DNA from: Certhia americana | Taxonomy: Eukaryota > Chordata > Aves > Passeriformes > Certhiidae | Length of the DNA stretch: 64,000 bases | Assembly: GCA_018697195.1 (NCBI GenBank) | Contig: CM031878.1 | Coordinates: 65,545,145-65,609,144 of the forward strand | Reading direction: 5' to 3' | Shown here: positions 1 through 12,527 of the stretch, piece by piece | Layout of the letters: the number at the start of each line of letters is the position of its first letter | Position numbering within the stretch: position 1 is the stretch's first letter | Notes under the pieces: generated by a model | The model's database searches: none | What the model was told of the DNA's origin: nothing | What the model saw: the letters and a program-made list of their open reading frames with translations, nothing else | Made by a program: the position numbers and the translations under genes

Positions 1-792
1 TAGAAACACCAACGAAATGCAAGAAAAATAAAAAAATCCAAGTCAACAGACATAATTACTTTCCTATTCTGTTTCACAGCTTATGGAATCTAAGACAGGC
101 TTTTATTTCAGAAATGGAAGTTAGACCAAGTTAGAAACAAGAACAAATGTATATAATTCAGGAATTTGAAAAAAGAGGAAGAAAAACCAGGAAAACCCTG
201 ACAATCTCTATGGTGGAATATCTATCCAGAATTGTCTTCAGTGGACTGAAAAGCCAGGCCTAATTTGGAGACTCTGAAGAAAATCATGGCAGGTGCACAA
301 TACATTTATGCAGTAGCAACATCCTTGAGTCTTACCTGTTCTGGCATATTACTCACTTGCTACTAAAAAGAAAGTCGACCTTCCTACAGAATCACATCAG
401 AAAAAAAAAAATAAAAACCAAACTAAAGGAGTACTTTTTTGTTCAAATCATTCAATCCTGTTGGCAAACATCTTTTCATCGCTCTAGCCATGTCCTCCTG
501 ACCAAAATACAAGATTCTACCACTGATGTGTTTCCTTAAGATATGACAAAGTTGCTCTAAAAACCCAAAGAACTGAGATATAAACACTGATCAGTTAGGA
601 ATGGCTAATGCTAATACTCTTCTTCCCACCACTTACCTGTTTCAATATAAAGTAATAAACACCAAAAACTTATACACTGGGTTTTGATATTATTTTCAGT
701 TCGCACCCTCTGCCTCTTGTCCTGCCAAGTAGGCACCACTACATTCATCACATAGTCATATTCACTGGTAACATTCCCCTGAGCTTCCCCAA

Positions 793-1125
793 GGCTGAGT
801 AGTCCCAGCTCTCTGGCATGCTCCTTGATGACAGAGTCCTGTAGTCATCCTCCACTTGACTTGATCCCGGATGTCCATGTCCTTCTTGCACTGGGAAGCC
901 TAGAGCTGGACTGACAGTTTCAGTTGTGTCTCACTCATGACAGAGGAGAAGGAACACTGCCCTCAACCTGAAGGCAGGCAATGTCCTTCCTACTGTAACC
1001 CAGGAGACCTCTGGCCTTCTTTGCTATGAGGGTGCATTGCTGGCTCATGCTTAACCAGTGTCCACCAGGACACCAAGGTGTTTCCCTGCCAAGTTGCTTT
1101 CCACCATGTCATCACCAATTTTTAG
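793..1125 (-). mobile_element. Old CR1 LINE fragment
   Basis: On the + strand this reads like the reverse complement of the CR1 3' coding/UTR region. Recognisable stretches are the aggctgagtagtcccagctc segment, the ctgggaagcctagagctgga segment, and the gcattgctggctcatg...gtgtccaccaggac segment, in the usual CR1 order. It is diverged by many substitutions and small indels and lacks the octamer tail, so it is an old internal fragment. The boundaries are approximate. Confidence 0.75.
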
Positions 1126-2121
1126 AATACAGAAAATTATCTTGGTTTTAATGGTATCACAGCAAACATGCAAGAACAGCTTTGACATTGGAAAGACACC
1201 AGATTTTCTCCATCATTCTGTGGCTTGAAAGCTCAGTATGTTTAATCTTTGCCAAAGGATCACACGTTACATAAACTCTGGGAATGTCACATAATCTACT
1301 CTCTTGCCATGACACGGAGTGCTTTTAAATGAAACACTTTTAACTGCTTGTGCTGGCTCAACAACCTTGTAAATTAAAATTACTTATTAATTTTTCATTT
1401 GTATTTTTCAATTCCACTTTTAAAAACCTTGAAATGCATTTCTGCTAATGATGCTGGAGCTACAGATTCATTAGTCAGAATTTTCATCACAGACTTTTAC
1501 TCTCAAATTTGCATCATAAAATTATGTCTAGGTATTAACATTAGCTTTCTAAGACTAATTGTAAACTAGTTCTAAGCCAGGAGCACACATGCACAAAAAG
1601 AACCAAAATAACACTGTTCAACTTTAAAGCTTCCAGCTTTTAAATAAAATAAAGTCCCCCAGCTTTTTTGTTCCTATAAAACAAAAATCAGCCTGTTTCA
1701 TCTGGGATATTAAGTTTAATGTGTAAAGCACATTATTTTTTTCTACAACCCATCATTAATGCATCACTTATTAATTCCTATTCCTACATTTTTCTTTTTA
1801 ACGAAGCAGTTCCAGTAGTTCAGATGACTATTTCAGTTGCTTGTTGTGTGAGGCCAAAATTTTCTCATATTACATACAGGTAAAGTGTTAAGTAAAAAAT
1901 GAGATCCTAATATCTGCTATATTTCTTAAGCATTATTATAAATTAAAAAAAAAAAAAAAAATCCCATGAAAGTGTCACGAGTAACTCAAAACATTCCATA
2001 TCCAAAAATTGTTACAACCTGGTCGGTGAGTTTGGAGTAGGAAAAAACCCTCTATGTTTCAGTCCAGAGATGACTGCTGAACTTATGATAGCTGAAAAGA
2101 CTACTCAAAGGTAATATTTGG

Positions 2122-2221
2122 NNNNNNNNNNNNNNNNNNNNNNNNNNNNNNNNNNNNNNNNNNNNNNNNNNNNNNNNNNNNNNNNNNNNNNNNNNNNNNN
2201 NNNNNNNNNNNNNNNNNNNNN
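2122..2221. other. Assembly gap of exactly 100 N
   Basis: One hundred consecutive undetermined bases. A round 100 is the usual placeholder for a gap of unknown size, so true distances across it are not reliable. Reading frames spanning it are meaningless. Confidence 0.98.
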
Positions 2222-2574
2222 GGGAGAAAAAGACAAAAGACCATGCTATCTCTGATCCCTTGCAGGAGAAATACTTGAAAGTAAGCTGCAGAAGCACTCT
2301 GAAGAGATCCCACAAGAGATCCCTGGGTCTTTGTCATGGCATTCAAATAACAGATGTGCTGGGAAAGATAAGAATGAAGTAGGGCTGACTCATTCACAGA
2401 GAGAGGTTGTTGGAATTCACAGTAACAGATGTGCACGGGGAGTGCACACCTGTGGTGTCTACAGTTAGAGCGATAGGATGTGTCCTCCTATGTCCTACCC
2501 TGAAAAGAAATTTGGAATTGGGTGATGTAGCTTTAGAAATGGATGGGGCCTTAAGGGGTCTATGGGATAGTACT

Positions 2575-3963
2575 TGACCTGGTTTAGCCTGACTGGACAA
2601 TTTTGTAATATTGACAGATGAGTAAACAAATGAGAAGACCTAATACACCTTTGTGAATACACATTTTGAGGTGAGATTCCACAAATCTAGCCCTTCTGGT
2701 TTCTGGTGGTGTAGGAATTGGGAGGTTCGACCCCGCTTCTTCCCATGGCCAGGCAGGACCAAGTTTCTCCCTACCCTTCCCTGGCAGCCCTGGCAGGCAA
2801 AGGAGAAGGACAGGCAGGGATAGGAGGAAGGCTCAGGCCAGTCCTGGCTGCTGAGATTTGCTAATCCAAGACAGCCCTATGCAGCAAAACAGGGACTGAG
2901 CCAGGCCTGCCAGGCAGAGAAAGGGGGAGCCATCAGCCCTGGAGTGTTACAGCTAAGGCTTGACCGGGCTGAAAAAAGATCCTAGCCTCCCTCTCTCAGC
3001 ACAGCTGGAACTGAACACAAAGCAGACCTTGAGATCCTGGCCCAGCTCCAGCACAACTGTAATTCATCACATGACTGCTTTGTCCCGGCTGTGGCCTGTG
3101 TTAACTTTTTTCCTAACCAGATGAAGCTTCCGAAGCATGAATCTTGCCCAGTGAGAGAAAGAAGAAACCAAATGAAATGTAAAAAGACATAGTGTGAGAC
3201 CTAATGCCAGAGAAAGTAAGAGAAGAATCCTAAATTGAAAGGAAGATTGAAGGAATGGCCTAGTTATGTTGGACTTCTCTTGTAAGACCATAGACAATGG
3301 ATTTAATACCCTGTAACGGATAGAATGTTTTTAGTGGGAAGCAAGGTTCTAGTCATAGCTGTGAGTTGATGGAATTGTAATCTACTGGAGAAACTGAACA
3401 GAGTGAGACCGAGAGAGAGAGAGAGAGAGAGATTGAGAGAGAGAGATGATGCCCTCTGCCCACTGAGAGAAGATAACCTCTGTTTCTTGAGATAAAGATG
3501 AGATAGATGAAGATAACTTGTTTTATACTAAAAGGGTCATCCTTAAACTGAACCCTAATAAACTGATATGGCCCATGAGCAGCTGTGGCAGGCTGTCTCA
3601 AGGGAGGAACTTCTCAAGAGCAACATTTCTTCCCCTTGGTGGGCCATTCGTGAAGTGTGAGAGCAAGAGAACTGGTATCTTGTAGAAAATCTCTATGGTA
3701 TTCAAGAGAGACTCCTTTCTCCTTAATGAATTGAGAAATGATTATTTTAAGGGTGATAACTGACTGAGAATCCCAAGTTTTGTCTTTTTATATTGGAGTA
3801 GGAAAATGAATAGTTGGTGCAGGAAGGAGAAGTGTTTTGAAGGTTTTATTCTGATTCTGGCTTTTTTTCTTGTAGTGTTAGTTAATAAAGTTTTATTCCT
3901 TTTAAGCTTAAGCCTGCTTTGCTCTTTGAAAAATTTCAAATTGGCAAACCCAAACCAGAAACA
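2575..3963 (+). mobile_element. LTR-like retroelement, copy 1 (solo)
   Basis: A 1.4 kb element starting TG and ending CA. It shares both its ends with the element at 23509-25091: the start has the acaattttgtaatatt segment followed by acacctttt-gt-aata-gcattttga. The 3' part shares atggcccatga, a tgactgagaatcccaagttttgtct segment and a TTAATAAAGTTTT polyadenylation region (AATAAA at 3884-3889). The GC-rich middle is diverged between copies. No gag, pol or env reading frame is visible, so I read it as a solo LTR or a non-autonomous element. I could not find a clear short target duplication. It includes a GA dinucleotide run. Confidence 0.65.
3410..3446 (+). repeat. (GA)n microsatellite
   Basis: GA dinucleotide run of about 11 units, a TT interruption, then about six more units. 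It lies inside the LTR-like element copy 1. Confidence 0.95.
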
Positions 3964-6900
3964 TGACATACTGGAGTGACTGATGGAATTAATGGGACTG
4001 TCTGATGCTGTATTGCAAAGAAAAAGTTGCAGAGAATGAGTGGGCAAGAAAAAGATAAATTATAGTATGAAATTTTTAGTAAGTGGGATCAGGAGTAGCC
4101 TGGAATCATTACTACAAATGGAGAAGTGTGAAAAGACAAGCAGAGGAGAAAATTCTGGGCTAAAATGGAAGAGAATTTTGTATCCATAGAATAATTTTAG
4201 TTACTTATGTGAAAATATAGAACAAAACATTGTTTAATTTTACTCTGACAATTCAGAAATTATTTTTTTCCAGAATTTAGATTTGGTAAGTATAAATTTT
4301 CTGTACAGAGAAGTCTGAAGGCCAAAGTTTGTTGCACCCAGTGTTAGGCTTCTAAACAGAATGTTTTATCAGGAAGGAGTCAAATCAGGATTGTTTGTTA
4401 CTTCCATTCCCTTCATAGGGGGACACAGGGATACTTCCAGAAGCACTTAAGACTTACCCAAGATCTTGTTGCTGAGGATAACAGAAGTCTTGGGTGACTA
4501 CATTTTACCTAAGTGCCTCAATTAAAAATTAGTTAGGATGAATCTTGGTGTCATTGTAGTTATGATGAAAAACAGAGAGAAACTGGTATGTAACCACTGG
4601 TATATCTACCTAAGTCTGAAATCATAAACAGATGTGATTTACTCCAGATACAACAAGACAATTCTTGAATGCTCCCTGCAGTAATTAAAAGCCTTTGAGT
4701 GAATGGCATGTTTCATCAAGTTCTTGTACAAAAGTGGCTGGAGAATTGTAGTCTCAGAGTGTATTCCAGAGGGCACCCAACTGATCAAGATTACACTCTA
4801 TTTTTTCCTTTTGGAACTGATCTAGGAGTTAAGTCTGAAGCTGAGCAGAATTCAGGTAGGATTCCTCCCTCAGGACTCCACTTCAAGGTACTCATCAAAT
4901 TCCACAGATCAGAGGGTGATCTGTGAAGCTTCATCACTTCTGTAATGAAGCTTTAGTATAGTAACTCAAATGATTAAAGTACAAAGAGTTGGAAATTGTG
5001 TATTTGCACAATACTGTTATGTAATGATTAATGAGAATCATAGTTCAGTGTTGGTACTGGTAGTTTTGATCTTTGAAAAAGATAAAAGACATACAAGAAG
5101 AGATTTTAACAACATAAGTTTTCTGAATTTCTTTCAGGCTACTAGTTAACAGTTATTTTTACCAGAATGTGCAAAGGATTGTGGCATTTTAAACTGAGGT
5201 TTTTTAAAGGCATTGTTTCCTCATATCCTATCCTTAAAGTAAAGTAATTTTTTTCTAAAAAGATATGTTTTGTCTCCATGAAAATCAGAAAATTGTAAAC
5301 AAAAGTTTGGAATGCACTTTAGGTTTTTTTAAAGTAATTAATTATACACAGTAGTTCTGGGAACTCAAATTTTCTGCCACTGGTCTTCTAACTTTAAAGA
5401 AACAGCTCCTGTTACTTGAGTTATGAGCATAATCACTGAACTAATGAAAGTTCTAAAAAGTTAGGGTAGCCAAGAACATGAGTAAACATTGCAATTAGAT
5501 GCATATTACATTTTATGATCTCATATATATCTCAGAAGTTGCTCATATATCTTCACCTGACCATCTGTTACATCTTTGAATAGTAAAGCACATTACTGGC
5601 CAATTTCTGGCTACACATAATATAACAGATAGATTGTAGCAATTTGAGAACAGAAAGTTCTGCTTGCAACCATGTGAGTCTAATCAATGGATACTCATTT
5701 GTAGTATCAAGTCTTCAAGGATAACTGCATCATTTCTGTCATCAAAAGGAGCAAAAAGTTAAAACAATTTTCAATAATTTCTCTTCAATATATGGTTTTT
5801 GAAACAAAATCTAAGTTCTGTTTTCATATACATTAAAAAAATCATTAAATTCAGATTTTTAAAAAATTTAAATTCGCAAAGTGTTAATAATGTTGAATGG
5901 GCTCTAAGTAGGAAGGATTCTCAATGTTAATTCTGCTTTCTTAATAACAGAGGCATATGAAGTAAATATAGTGAGTTTCACCAAAGCATGTGTTCTAACA
6001 TGTACATAAGGACAGACACACGTGTGTATGAGGATTCGAAAGTGAAGAAAGTAATAAGGAAAACATTTGCAATAATAAGTGAAATTTTTCTACTTTTTCT
6101 TAGAAATCAAAACAACTCATTTCATGGAATATGTTTATAAAGGATGAAGAAGATATTTTTACTGTTTATTTTTTCAGTAGTTTTCCTGTGTAAATAAGAA
6201 TTCTATCTGGGGGAAGAGGCTAATACCATTGTCCCATTGTCTCCCTACAAGCAGTCAGCAGCAGGCCCCCATCTTCAGAAGGGGCAGTAGCCTGCTATTT
6301 TGGGAGTCTCCTTGTTCCCATGGGGTTCCTGAGATCTAGCAATTTTGTGTTAAGTGATTATTTACCGACTGTTTTGGGGTGTCTTTTTGCTTGTTGCTGT
6401 TTTGCATGTTAGTAAACTGTTGTTTTTTTAACTTATATCTACTAATATTTATTCACTATAGATGGAAAGGGATTAGTTGGAATTAGGGAAAAATAACTAT
6501 TTTAGAGTGTCCACATCTTTAAATTGTCATGACAAAAAGGAAGGGAGCAAGCCCAGAACAGATGTCTTGGTATCAGTAAAAAGAAACTCCTTTGGCAGAA
6601 GTCAAAGCACAAGCTGCAGGAAACTACAAGTTGCATAAAACCTTCTGGTTTTGTTGTTCTCAGTGTCTAGTTAACATTACTGGCACTTCTTTCTATGAAA
6701 CTTCTTAAAGTTTAAATTTGATTCACAAAACATGAACAATTAATTGAAATTTCTAAAGTTTACTTACTGTCATTTTCAACACAAAGCAAAGTTCACATAC
6801 ATTTCATTACATCTGTACAGAGCATACAAATGCAAGTGTCTGCAATAATCCCATATTTCAGTAAGTATTCCAAAAATATAACTTTTATGCATGGCCTCTG

Positions 6901-7079
6901 GGATCAAGGCCAGTTGTAGCTACAAGATGGTCTACACAGCTGCTACCACATCACGTGAACCTGAAGAGTGCCAAGATAAAGGGAGAGAAATAGGATCCAG
7001 CCATAATCCCCTCTTTCTTTAAATAGTTTTTCATTTCAAGTCCCCTGTATTGTTCTGCAGCCTCTTATGTACTACAAAT

Positions 7080-7560
7080 AGAATCATAGAATTGCAGAAT
7101 ACCCTGAGTTGGAAGGGACCCATCAGGATCACTCAAGTCCAACTCCTGGCCATGCACAGGACACCCCAAGAGTTACACCACATGCCTTAGAGAATTGTCC
7201 AAACACTTCTTGACCTCTGTCAGGCTGGTGCTGTAACCATTTCCCTCAGGAGCCTGTTCAGCCACCCTCTGGGTGAAAAACCCTTTTGTAATGCCCAATC
7301 TAAACCTCTCCTGACACAGCTTCAGGCCATTCCCTTGGGTCCTGTCACTGCCAGCACAGAGAAGAGATCAGTGCCTGTCCCTGCTCTTCCCCTCATGAGG
7401 AAGGTGTAACTGCAGTGAGCTCTCCCCTCAGTCTCCTCTTCTCCAGGCTGCACAGACCAAGTGACCTCAGCTGCTCCCCATTTTGCTTCCCTCTCTAGGC
7501 CCTTCACCATCTTTGTACCCATAAATATATACTGCCCTGTGATGTGCACACACAGACAGT
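7080..7560 (-). mobile_element. CR1 LINE 3' end, minus strand
   Basis: Begins on the + strand with AGAATCATAGAATTGCAG, the reverse complement of the CR1 3' tail. It continues with the expected minus-strand order: ttggaagggaccc-atcaggatca, agtccaactcc, then the ctcttctccaggctg segment and the ggcccttcaccatctttgta segment. It is a typical 5'-truncated insertion of about 0.5 kb with no coding capacity. The 5' limit near 7560 is approximate. Confidence 0.93.
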
Positions 7561-8935
7561 TGTTCTCAAAGGAGAGAAAACAGTTTTAAAAAATGCATTC
7601 CAACACTATGAATAAATGCCAAAACATTGGAGTGAAATACTGACATGACAGGAAGAAACGTCAGAACAAAGCATCTAAGTACGAAAGTGTTACTTGGGGC
7701 AATGCCTCAAAGCATCCTGACTGTGACAAGCTAAGAAGAAAATCTTGACTTAGAATACATTTAAGTCAAAATATAGTGTGAAAAAGGTCCAACAAAGAAG
7801 CTATGAGGCACAAAGATTCTTAACTCTGAAAGGCCACTGAGGTTTAAAAAGGAGAAAAGAAATTAAACCACTTATTTTCAGCAATGACTAACTAAGTGAG
7901 AAGAAAACAAAACTGTTGGATTAAGAAGGGCCAGAATTATGTCATCAGGGCCTACAAGAAACTTTCAAAGCAAGTTAGTTCAGAGGAAATGGAAAGGAAA
8001 ATTGAAGTTATAACACAGTAGGCTACACAGACAGAAGAACTCTTATTGATGTGAACCCAGGCTGGCACTGGTTGGATTCACAGAACCACAGCTGGTTCCC
8101 TGCTCCGCTTTTGTCTCTCTCTTTGTTAAAATGCACAATGGAACCTAAGACTGACTTATGTAGGAATTAGTTTTGCCTGAAATATCAAGACAAAAGGAAG
8201 GAGCTCTTTATATTCCTTGGAAGAGCTTTCCTTCTGGATTTCTTTGCACCCAATTTTACACTCACTGCAAACAAATACAACCTAGATGTGAGATTATATC
8301 CAGTAATTCTTCAACATATATTGACAGCATTGTGTGTATCACATCGAATACTAATCTACACTCAGAGAGAGTCAAATTCATCTCCTTCTTGCATAGATCA
8401 CTATAGCTGCCTGACACTGATGGTACTACAAAGACAAGTTCACTCTATGACGGTTGGCTGACTTTCGCTAAACTGGATATAACTGTCCATGTCAGAATTT
8501 TATGAAGCAGCAGCTGTGGTAAACATGCCTCATCTGGAGTGAGATGCAAAGCACTCTCAGCAAACATACGCTTTAAATGAAATTCAGCTTCTGTTGGAAC
8601 AAAATTCCTTTACTACAAGATGAAGGGATGAGTTCAAAGTATTTTTAGTTGGCTCTTTACTGATCCAGAGGAAACTTAGACTGAACATCCAGCACCACCT
8701 TCAGAAACATTCTAAAATGGAATTCGAAAGTAATACTTTGTAAGGACTAGCTTGGTCTAACCTCACTTGCATGTAAGGCTTGGTAAAAAGTGCACTCAAG
8801 GGTGATTTTGCTGCAGTTCACTCACAGGAGATGCCTAAGCACCAGTTAGAAATCAAACATTAAAATACAATAAGATCCAAAATGCTAGGTCTCCTGCAGA
8901 TAAAATGTATTACAGAGACAGCTGACAACAGTTGC

Positions 8936-8970
8936 ATTTGTATAATATACTGTATTTGTATAATATACTG
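8936..8970 (+). repeat. 17-bp tandem duplication
   Basis: Two identical copies of ATTTGTATAATATACTG at 8936-8952 and 8954-8970, separated by one T. Non-coding. Confidence 0.9.
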
Positions 8971-9069
8971 GTTTTTACTTCAAAACAGAATTCTAGGCAC
9001 AAGAGTGCCATCCAGGGGCCAGCTAATTGCTGGTAAATGTCCAAAGAAATCCCTGAAACTGTTTTCTTA

Positions 9070-9145
9070 GTTTTTTTGGGGGGTTGGGGATATTTTTTTC
9101 GGAGGGGGGATTTGTGGTTTTTTGTTTTGTTTTTTGGTTTTGTAT
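9070..9145 (+). repeat. G/T-rich low-complexity tract
   Basis: Runs of T alternate with G runs of 6, 4 and 6 on the + strand, about 1 kb upstream of the SRFBP1 start. A G-quadruplex is possible on the + strand. There is no coding content. Confidence 0.8.
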
Positions 9146-9734
9146 AAACAAAACTGGTTTTGCTTAAAACGATTTGTCCAAATATTTTCAAATATGACCT
9201 CAGTTCTTTTGTATACTGCAGCAGATAATCAGGAATGTGAAAAAAATACCTCATTGATTCTCTAGACATACTAAGCTTTAGCTTACATTTAAGCAAGGGT
9301 TTTGCAAAAGTTTCAATAGAAGAATATTTGTAGCAATTTAAATCAACAAGTCCTTCTAACACAATGAACTGGCAATGATGAGGAAAGCCCTGATGAAACT
9401 ATGCCAAACTTTTCAGACAGACGCACTCAAAAAAACATACTCAGCCACATTTCACCGCAGCTGTTTAGAAAGAATTATGTATATAAAATTTCACAAAACC
9501 AAAGCTTCAGGTTATAGTATTTACACAACCCTAAATCTTGCTTCCGCACAAATGGAAAACCCAATCTGAAAATCGCAAAGCAGTTTGAAAATGAAGGCTG
9601 TTTTTTAGTCACGGTGGGGACACAGCAAGGCCTAGAAGCAAGGCAGCGGTCAGAGTGCTGCCTGCAACGCGTTCCACTCAGCAGCAACAAGGAGGGGGAA
9701 AGTGATAACCCCAGATTATTTCTAAGATTATAAA

Positions 9735-10520
9735 CTAGTCGCGGGGGCAGAGGCCACGTCAGTTTAAGAATTTACAAGGGGGCATCCCCTGCGGCTTTGG
9801 GATCAGCCTGCCGGCCGGGGATGCCACCCACGCCTCAGGGCAGGGCACAACGCAGCGCTGCCACACCGCCGGCTCAGACTGGCGCAGGAACAGCCCAGGC
9901 ACCGCGGGTAGGCCGGGATCGGGACCGCCCCCTGCCCACGCCACTCATCCAGCACTAGGGGCCGGAAAGAGCGCTAACCAAAGCTCTTTAACCCGGCTTT
10001 CGAACGAGGGCTGCGGGGCGGGGCCGGCCCTCGGCGCTTGCGCGCGGTTTCGGTTCGTGCGGCGGCGTGGGGAGCGCTCGGAGCGGCCCGGGCTTTGCGG
10101 CGGGGTCTCTGGGCTTTGCGGCGCAGCCATGGCCCCCGTGCTGAACCTCAACAACGAGGTGAGACACCCGCGGCCTCAGGGGAGCGGGCCGGGGGGCTCG
10201 GGCCGGGGAAGGCCCGGCGGTGGCCAGGGGAAGGGCTGTGCGGCGGTGTATCGCCCTCCGAGCTCGGGGCCGATGCTCCCCGCAGCCGGCGTCGCTGCCC
10301 GGAGCCGCGGGGGAAGCCCCGGGTGTGTGCCGCTGTCCCTCGGCGTGGGGAAACGCATCCCAAAGTGCTGGAGCTCAGCTGTGGCGAAAGCAAACATCCG
10401 TCGGGTGAAGTTAAGAGGTTTGTAAGGGGCCACCAGGCGATTTCGACACGTGTGCCTCGGTGCGATGTCCTGTCCCTGACTGTCGTTTCGTCGCGCCTAC
10501 CTTGCTGTGTTTTGTGTTCA
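9735..10520 (+). promoter_or_regulatory. CpG-island promoter of SRFBP1
   Basis: A sharp rise in G+C and CpG against an AT-rich background, centred on exon 1. About 165 bp before the start codon is an ETS-type CCGGAA (9962-9967). At 10015-10024 is a GGGGCGGGGC Sp1/KLF box, followed by a GCGCTTGCGCGC segment near 10034 that resembles half of an NRF1 site. No TATA box is placed to serve exon 1. This is the expected TATA-less housekeeping promoter; the transcription start cannot be fixed from sequence alone, but 10020-10110 is likely. The island runs on into the start of intron 1. Confidence 0.85.
10129..10158 (+). CDS. SRFBP1: SRFBP1 exon 1 (coding part)
   Basis: Codes for MAPVLNLNNE, then splices at GAG|gtgaga in phase 0. 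The LNLNNE motif followed by VVKMRK from exon 2 matches the start of vertebrate SRFBP1 (human begins MAQ and also has LNLNNE). The start sits in a strong Kozak context (G at -3, G at +4). The frame stays open upstream to about 10057 but has no upstream ATG, so 10129 is the natural start. SRFBP1 (p49/STRAP) binds serum response factor and modulates its target genes. Its BUD22-family relative in yeast acts in the nucleolus in small-subunit rRNA processing. I identified it from remembered human protein, not from a search. Confidence 0.92.
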
Positions 10521-11553
10521 CACTGAAGTTTTGCAGGTGATGTAGCGGACCCACCAAAGCCCCAGCTGCCTGTCTCCTGGATGGCAAAGATATTGCCTTA
10601 TTTTCTTGGACTTGGAGGGATTGAAAATGAGAAATTAATGGGTTACAGCTAACTTCTTCCTGTTCCGTAAGAAGTTTGGTGTTTCACTATTTAAAGAGTA
10701 CTTAAATTATTCACTCTTTTTAGTGTAAATTCGGTTTTGTGTGTTTCACTTGTGATGGGTTTTGGTGACTTATTTGCAGCTTACTGAGCACAATAAGACT
10801 GACGCAACTAAAACAACCTCTTTTTAGGTGTTTCACCAACAATTTAGAAAAGCTTGTTCTACAGTGGGAGGTGGAAGCATTGCAGCAGGGTTGGAACCAG
10901 AAAAGCTGTCAGTTCAGCAGCACATGTGTGCTATGAGCACCTGCACTTGGCACTGTACACTTCCAGATTTCCTACATAATTAACAGCTTAATTACAGTTA
11001 CTAGCAGAACAAAAATTACTTTGTTTTAGGCATATAGTAACTTGGAAAGGGGTTGATTTGCAAGTTGATCTCCTGGTCAAGAATTCAGTGAAATGCAGCC
11101 TCTACATCAGGAAAAAATATTTAATAGTGCATAAAATAGAGATATTTACTCAGTAATTTTTGTTCTTTTTGTTAACATGCCTAAGGTCAGAAATGAGTGA
11201 TTTGACATTTAAATATACCCATAAATCACCAAAGAAAAAAGAGGGTATTTTCATTTATTCTTGTAGTGTGGACTTCTTGTGATTATGAAACAGCACCTGA
11301 ACGTGAATCAGTCTTTCACCACAAAAATGCTAATATAACAAGGGATGAAAACAGAAGCATTATTTGACTGAGGAGCTCTTCAGAAAAAGAGTACAGTAAG
11401 TTTCTGTACAAAAAATTGAAAGATTTCAGTAAGGATACTTGGAAGTGTCATTTCTTCTTACACTTCAAACATACAAACTTCCTAAGAGAAGTCCTGGAGG
11501 AGGTAGCTTTTGCCAGTTTCTATGAAAAGTAGAAAAAAAAAGCCCTGGGTCTG

Positions 11554-11582
11554 TAATAATAATAATAAAAATAATAATAATA
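11554..11582 (+). repeat. (TAA)n microsatellite
   Basis: TAA trinucleotide run of about nine units with one imperfect unit, inside intron 1. Confidence 0.9.
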
Positions 11583-12206
11583 CATCTGAGATAAGGTAGG
11601 AGAGAGACTGAAATCCTGAATGCCATCTCTTCAAGAGGGACAGAAAATCAGTCTGGCTTAGAGTAGGATGGACCCCTAGCATGAATAGATTGAAGTGTTT
11701 TCCATTTCTGTGCATATGCCCTTTTGTAAGTCAGAGCTGTATTAATTACTGTGGTGTTTAGTTATAAAATATGAAATCAATTATTTGCCAATACCTGGAT
11801 ATTTCCTATCTCTGTAACAGATATCCTCTGTGTATTGTTACAGAGATGCCCTTAAGAAAAAAAGCATTTTAAGAGTAAAATTCCTACCTTCCTCTAATAA
11901 GAAATGGAATAGAGGAATATTATTAGGACCATGTTTAAACGAATAATTAGTGAAAATCCAGTCTATTAAATAATATTATGTGTGTATTCTTCCAGTTTGC
12001 TAAGGGAAAGCAAATTGTGGAGCAGCTCTATTCTGTGCACCTTCAGCCTTTTGTAATCAGACAATACTAAGGGATCATATGGGGTTTTCCCCATTAGGCC
12101 ATATGCAGTAGGCATGATGGTATTTGTTGAAGAGACAGCCTTGTGTCCCTTACACAGCTGATAGACTTGTTAGTCTTTGCTGGATTTACAGGAGTCCAGT
12201 ATCTGA

Positions 12207-12527
12207 AGGGAGTCTATGAGAAGGCTGGAGACATTTCTCAAAGGCGTGTAGAGATAGTACAAGAGGGAATGGCTTTAAATTAAAAGAGAGTAGATTTAGA
12301 TTAGATATTATGAAGAAATTCTATGCTGTGAGGGTGGTGAGGCACTAGCGTGTGTAGGTCTGTGAATATTTGGATGCCCTGTCTCTGGAGGTGTTTAAGG
12401 CCGGGTTGGATGTGCTCCAAGCAGCCTGGTCCAGTGGGAGGTGTCCCTGCCCCTTGCAGCAAGGTTGGAACCAGGTGGTCTTTAAGGCCCCTCTCAACCC
12501 TAACCATTCTATATAATTCTGTGATTT
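12207..12527 (+). mobile_element. CR1 LINE 3' end, plus strand
   Basis: Shows the CR1 3' region in order: the ggagtctatgagaaggctgg segment, aatggctttaaa-ttaaaagagagtaga, gattagatattatgaagaaattct, gggtggtgaggcact, gtttaaggccgggttggatg, and cagtgggaggtgtccctgcc. It ends at ccattctatataattctgtgatt, the degenerate octamer tail. It is 5'-truncated and non-coding. It lies in the same orientation as SRFBP1. Confidence 0.93.

Larger units (their letters stand above)
1..9730. other. Upstream intergenic DNA
   Basis: AT-rich non-coding DNA before the SRFBP1 promoter. I see no exon or conserved reading frame on either strand; the open frames present are short, low-complexity or inside repeats. It holds an old CR1 fragment (793-1125), an assembly gap (2122-2221), an LTR-like element (2575-3963), a CR1 3' end (7080-7560), a small tandem duplication (8936-8970) and a G/T-rich tract just before the CpG island. 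The stretches 1-790, 1130-2120, 3970-7075 and 7565-9060 show nothing else I can name. Confidence 0.6.

Noticed and set aside
8910..9362. 150-codon open frame on the minus strand
   Set aside because: It runs through the G/T-rich low-complexity tract and a tandem duplication; the Lys/Pro-rich part is the tract translated. No homology recognised.
10038..10526. Overlapping open frames in several phases around exon 1
   Set aside because: CpG islands lack stop codons, so long frames appear in all phases. Only the 10-codon exon 1 frame matches SRFBP1 and ends in a proper donor.
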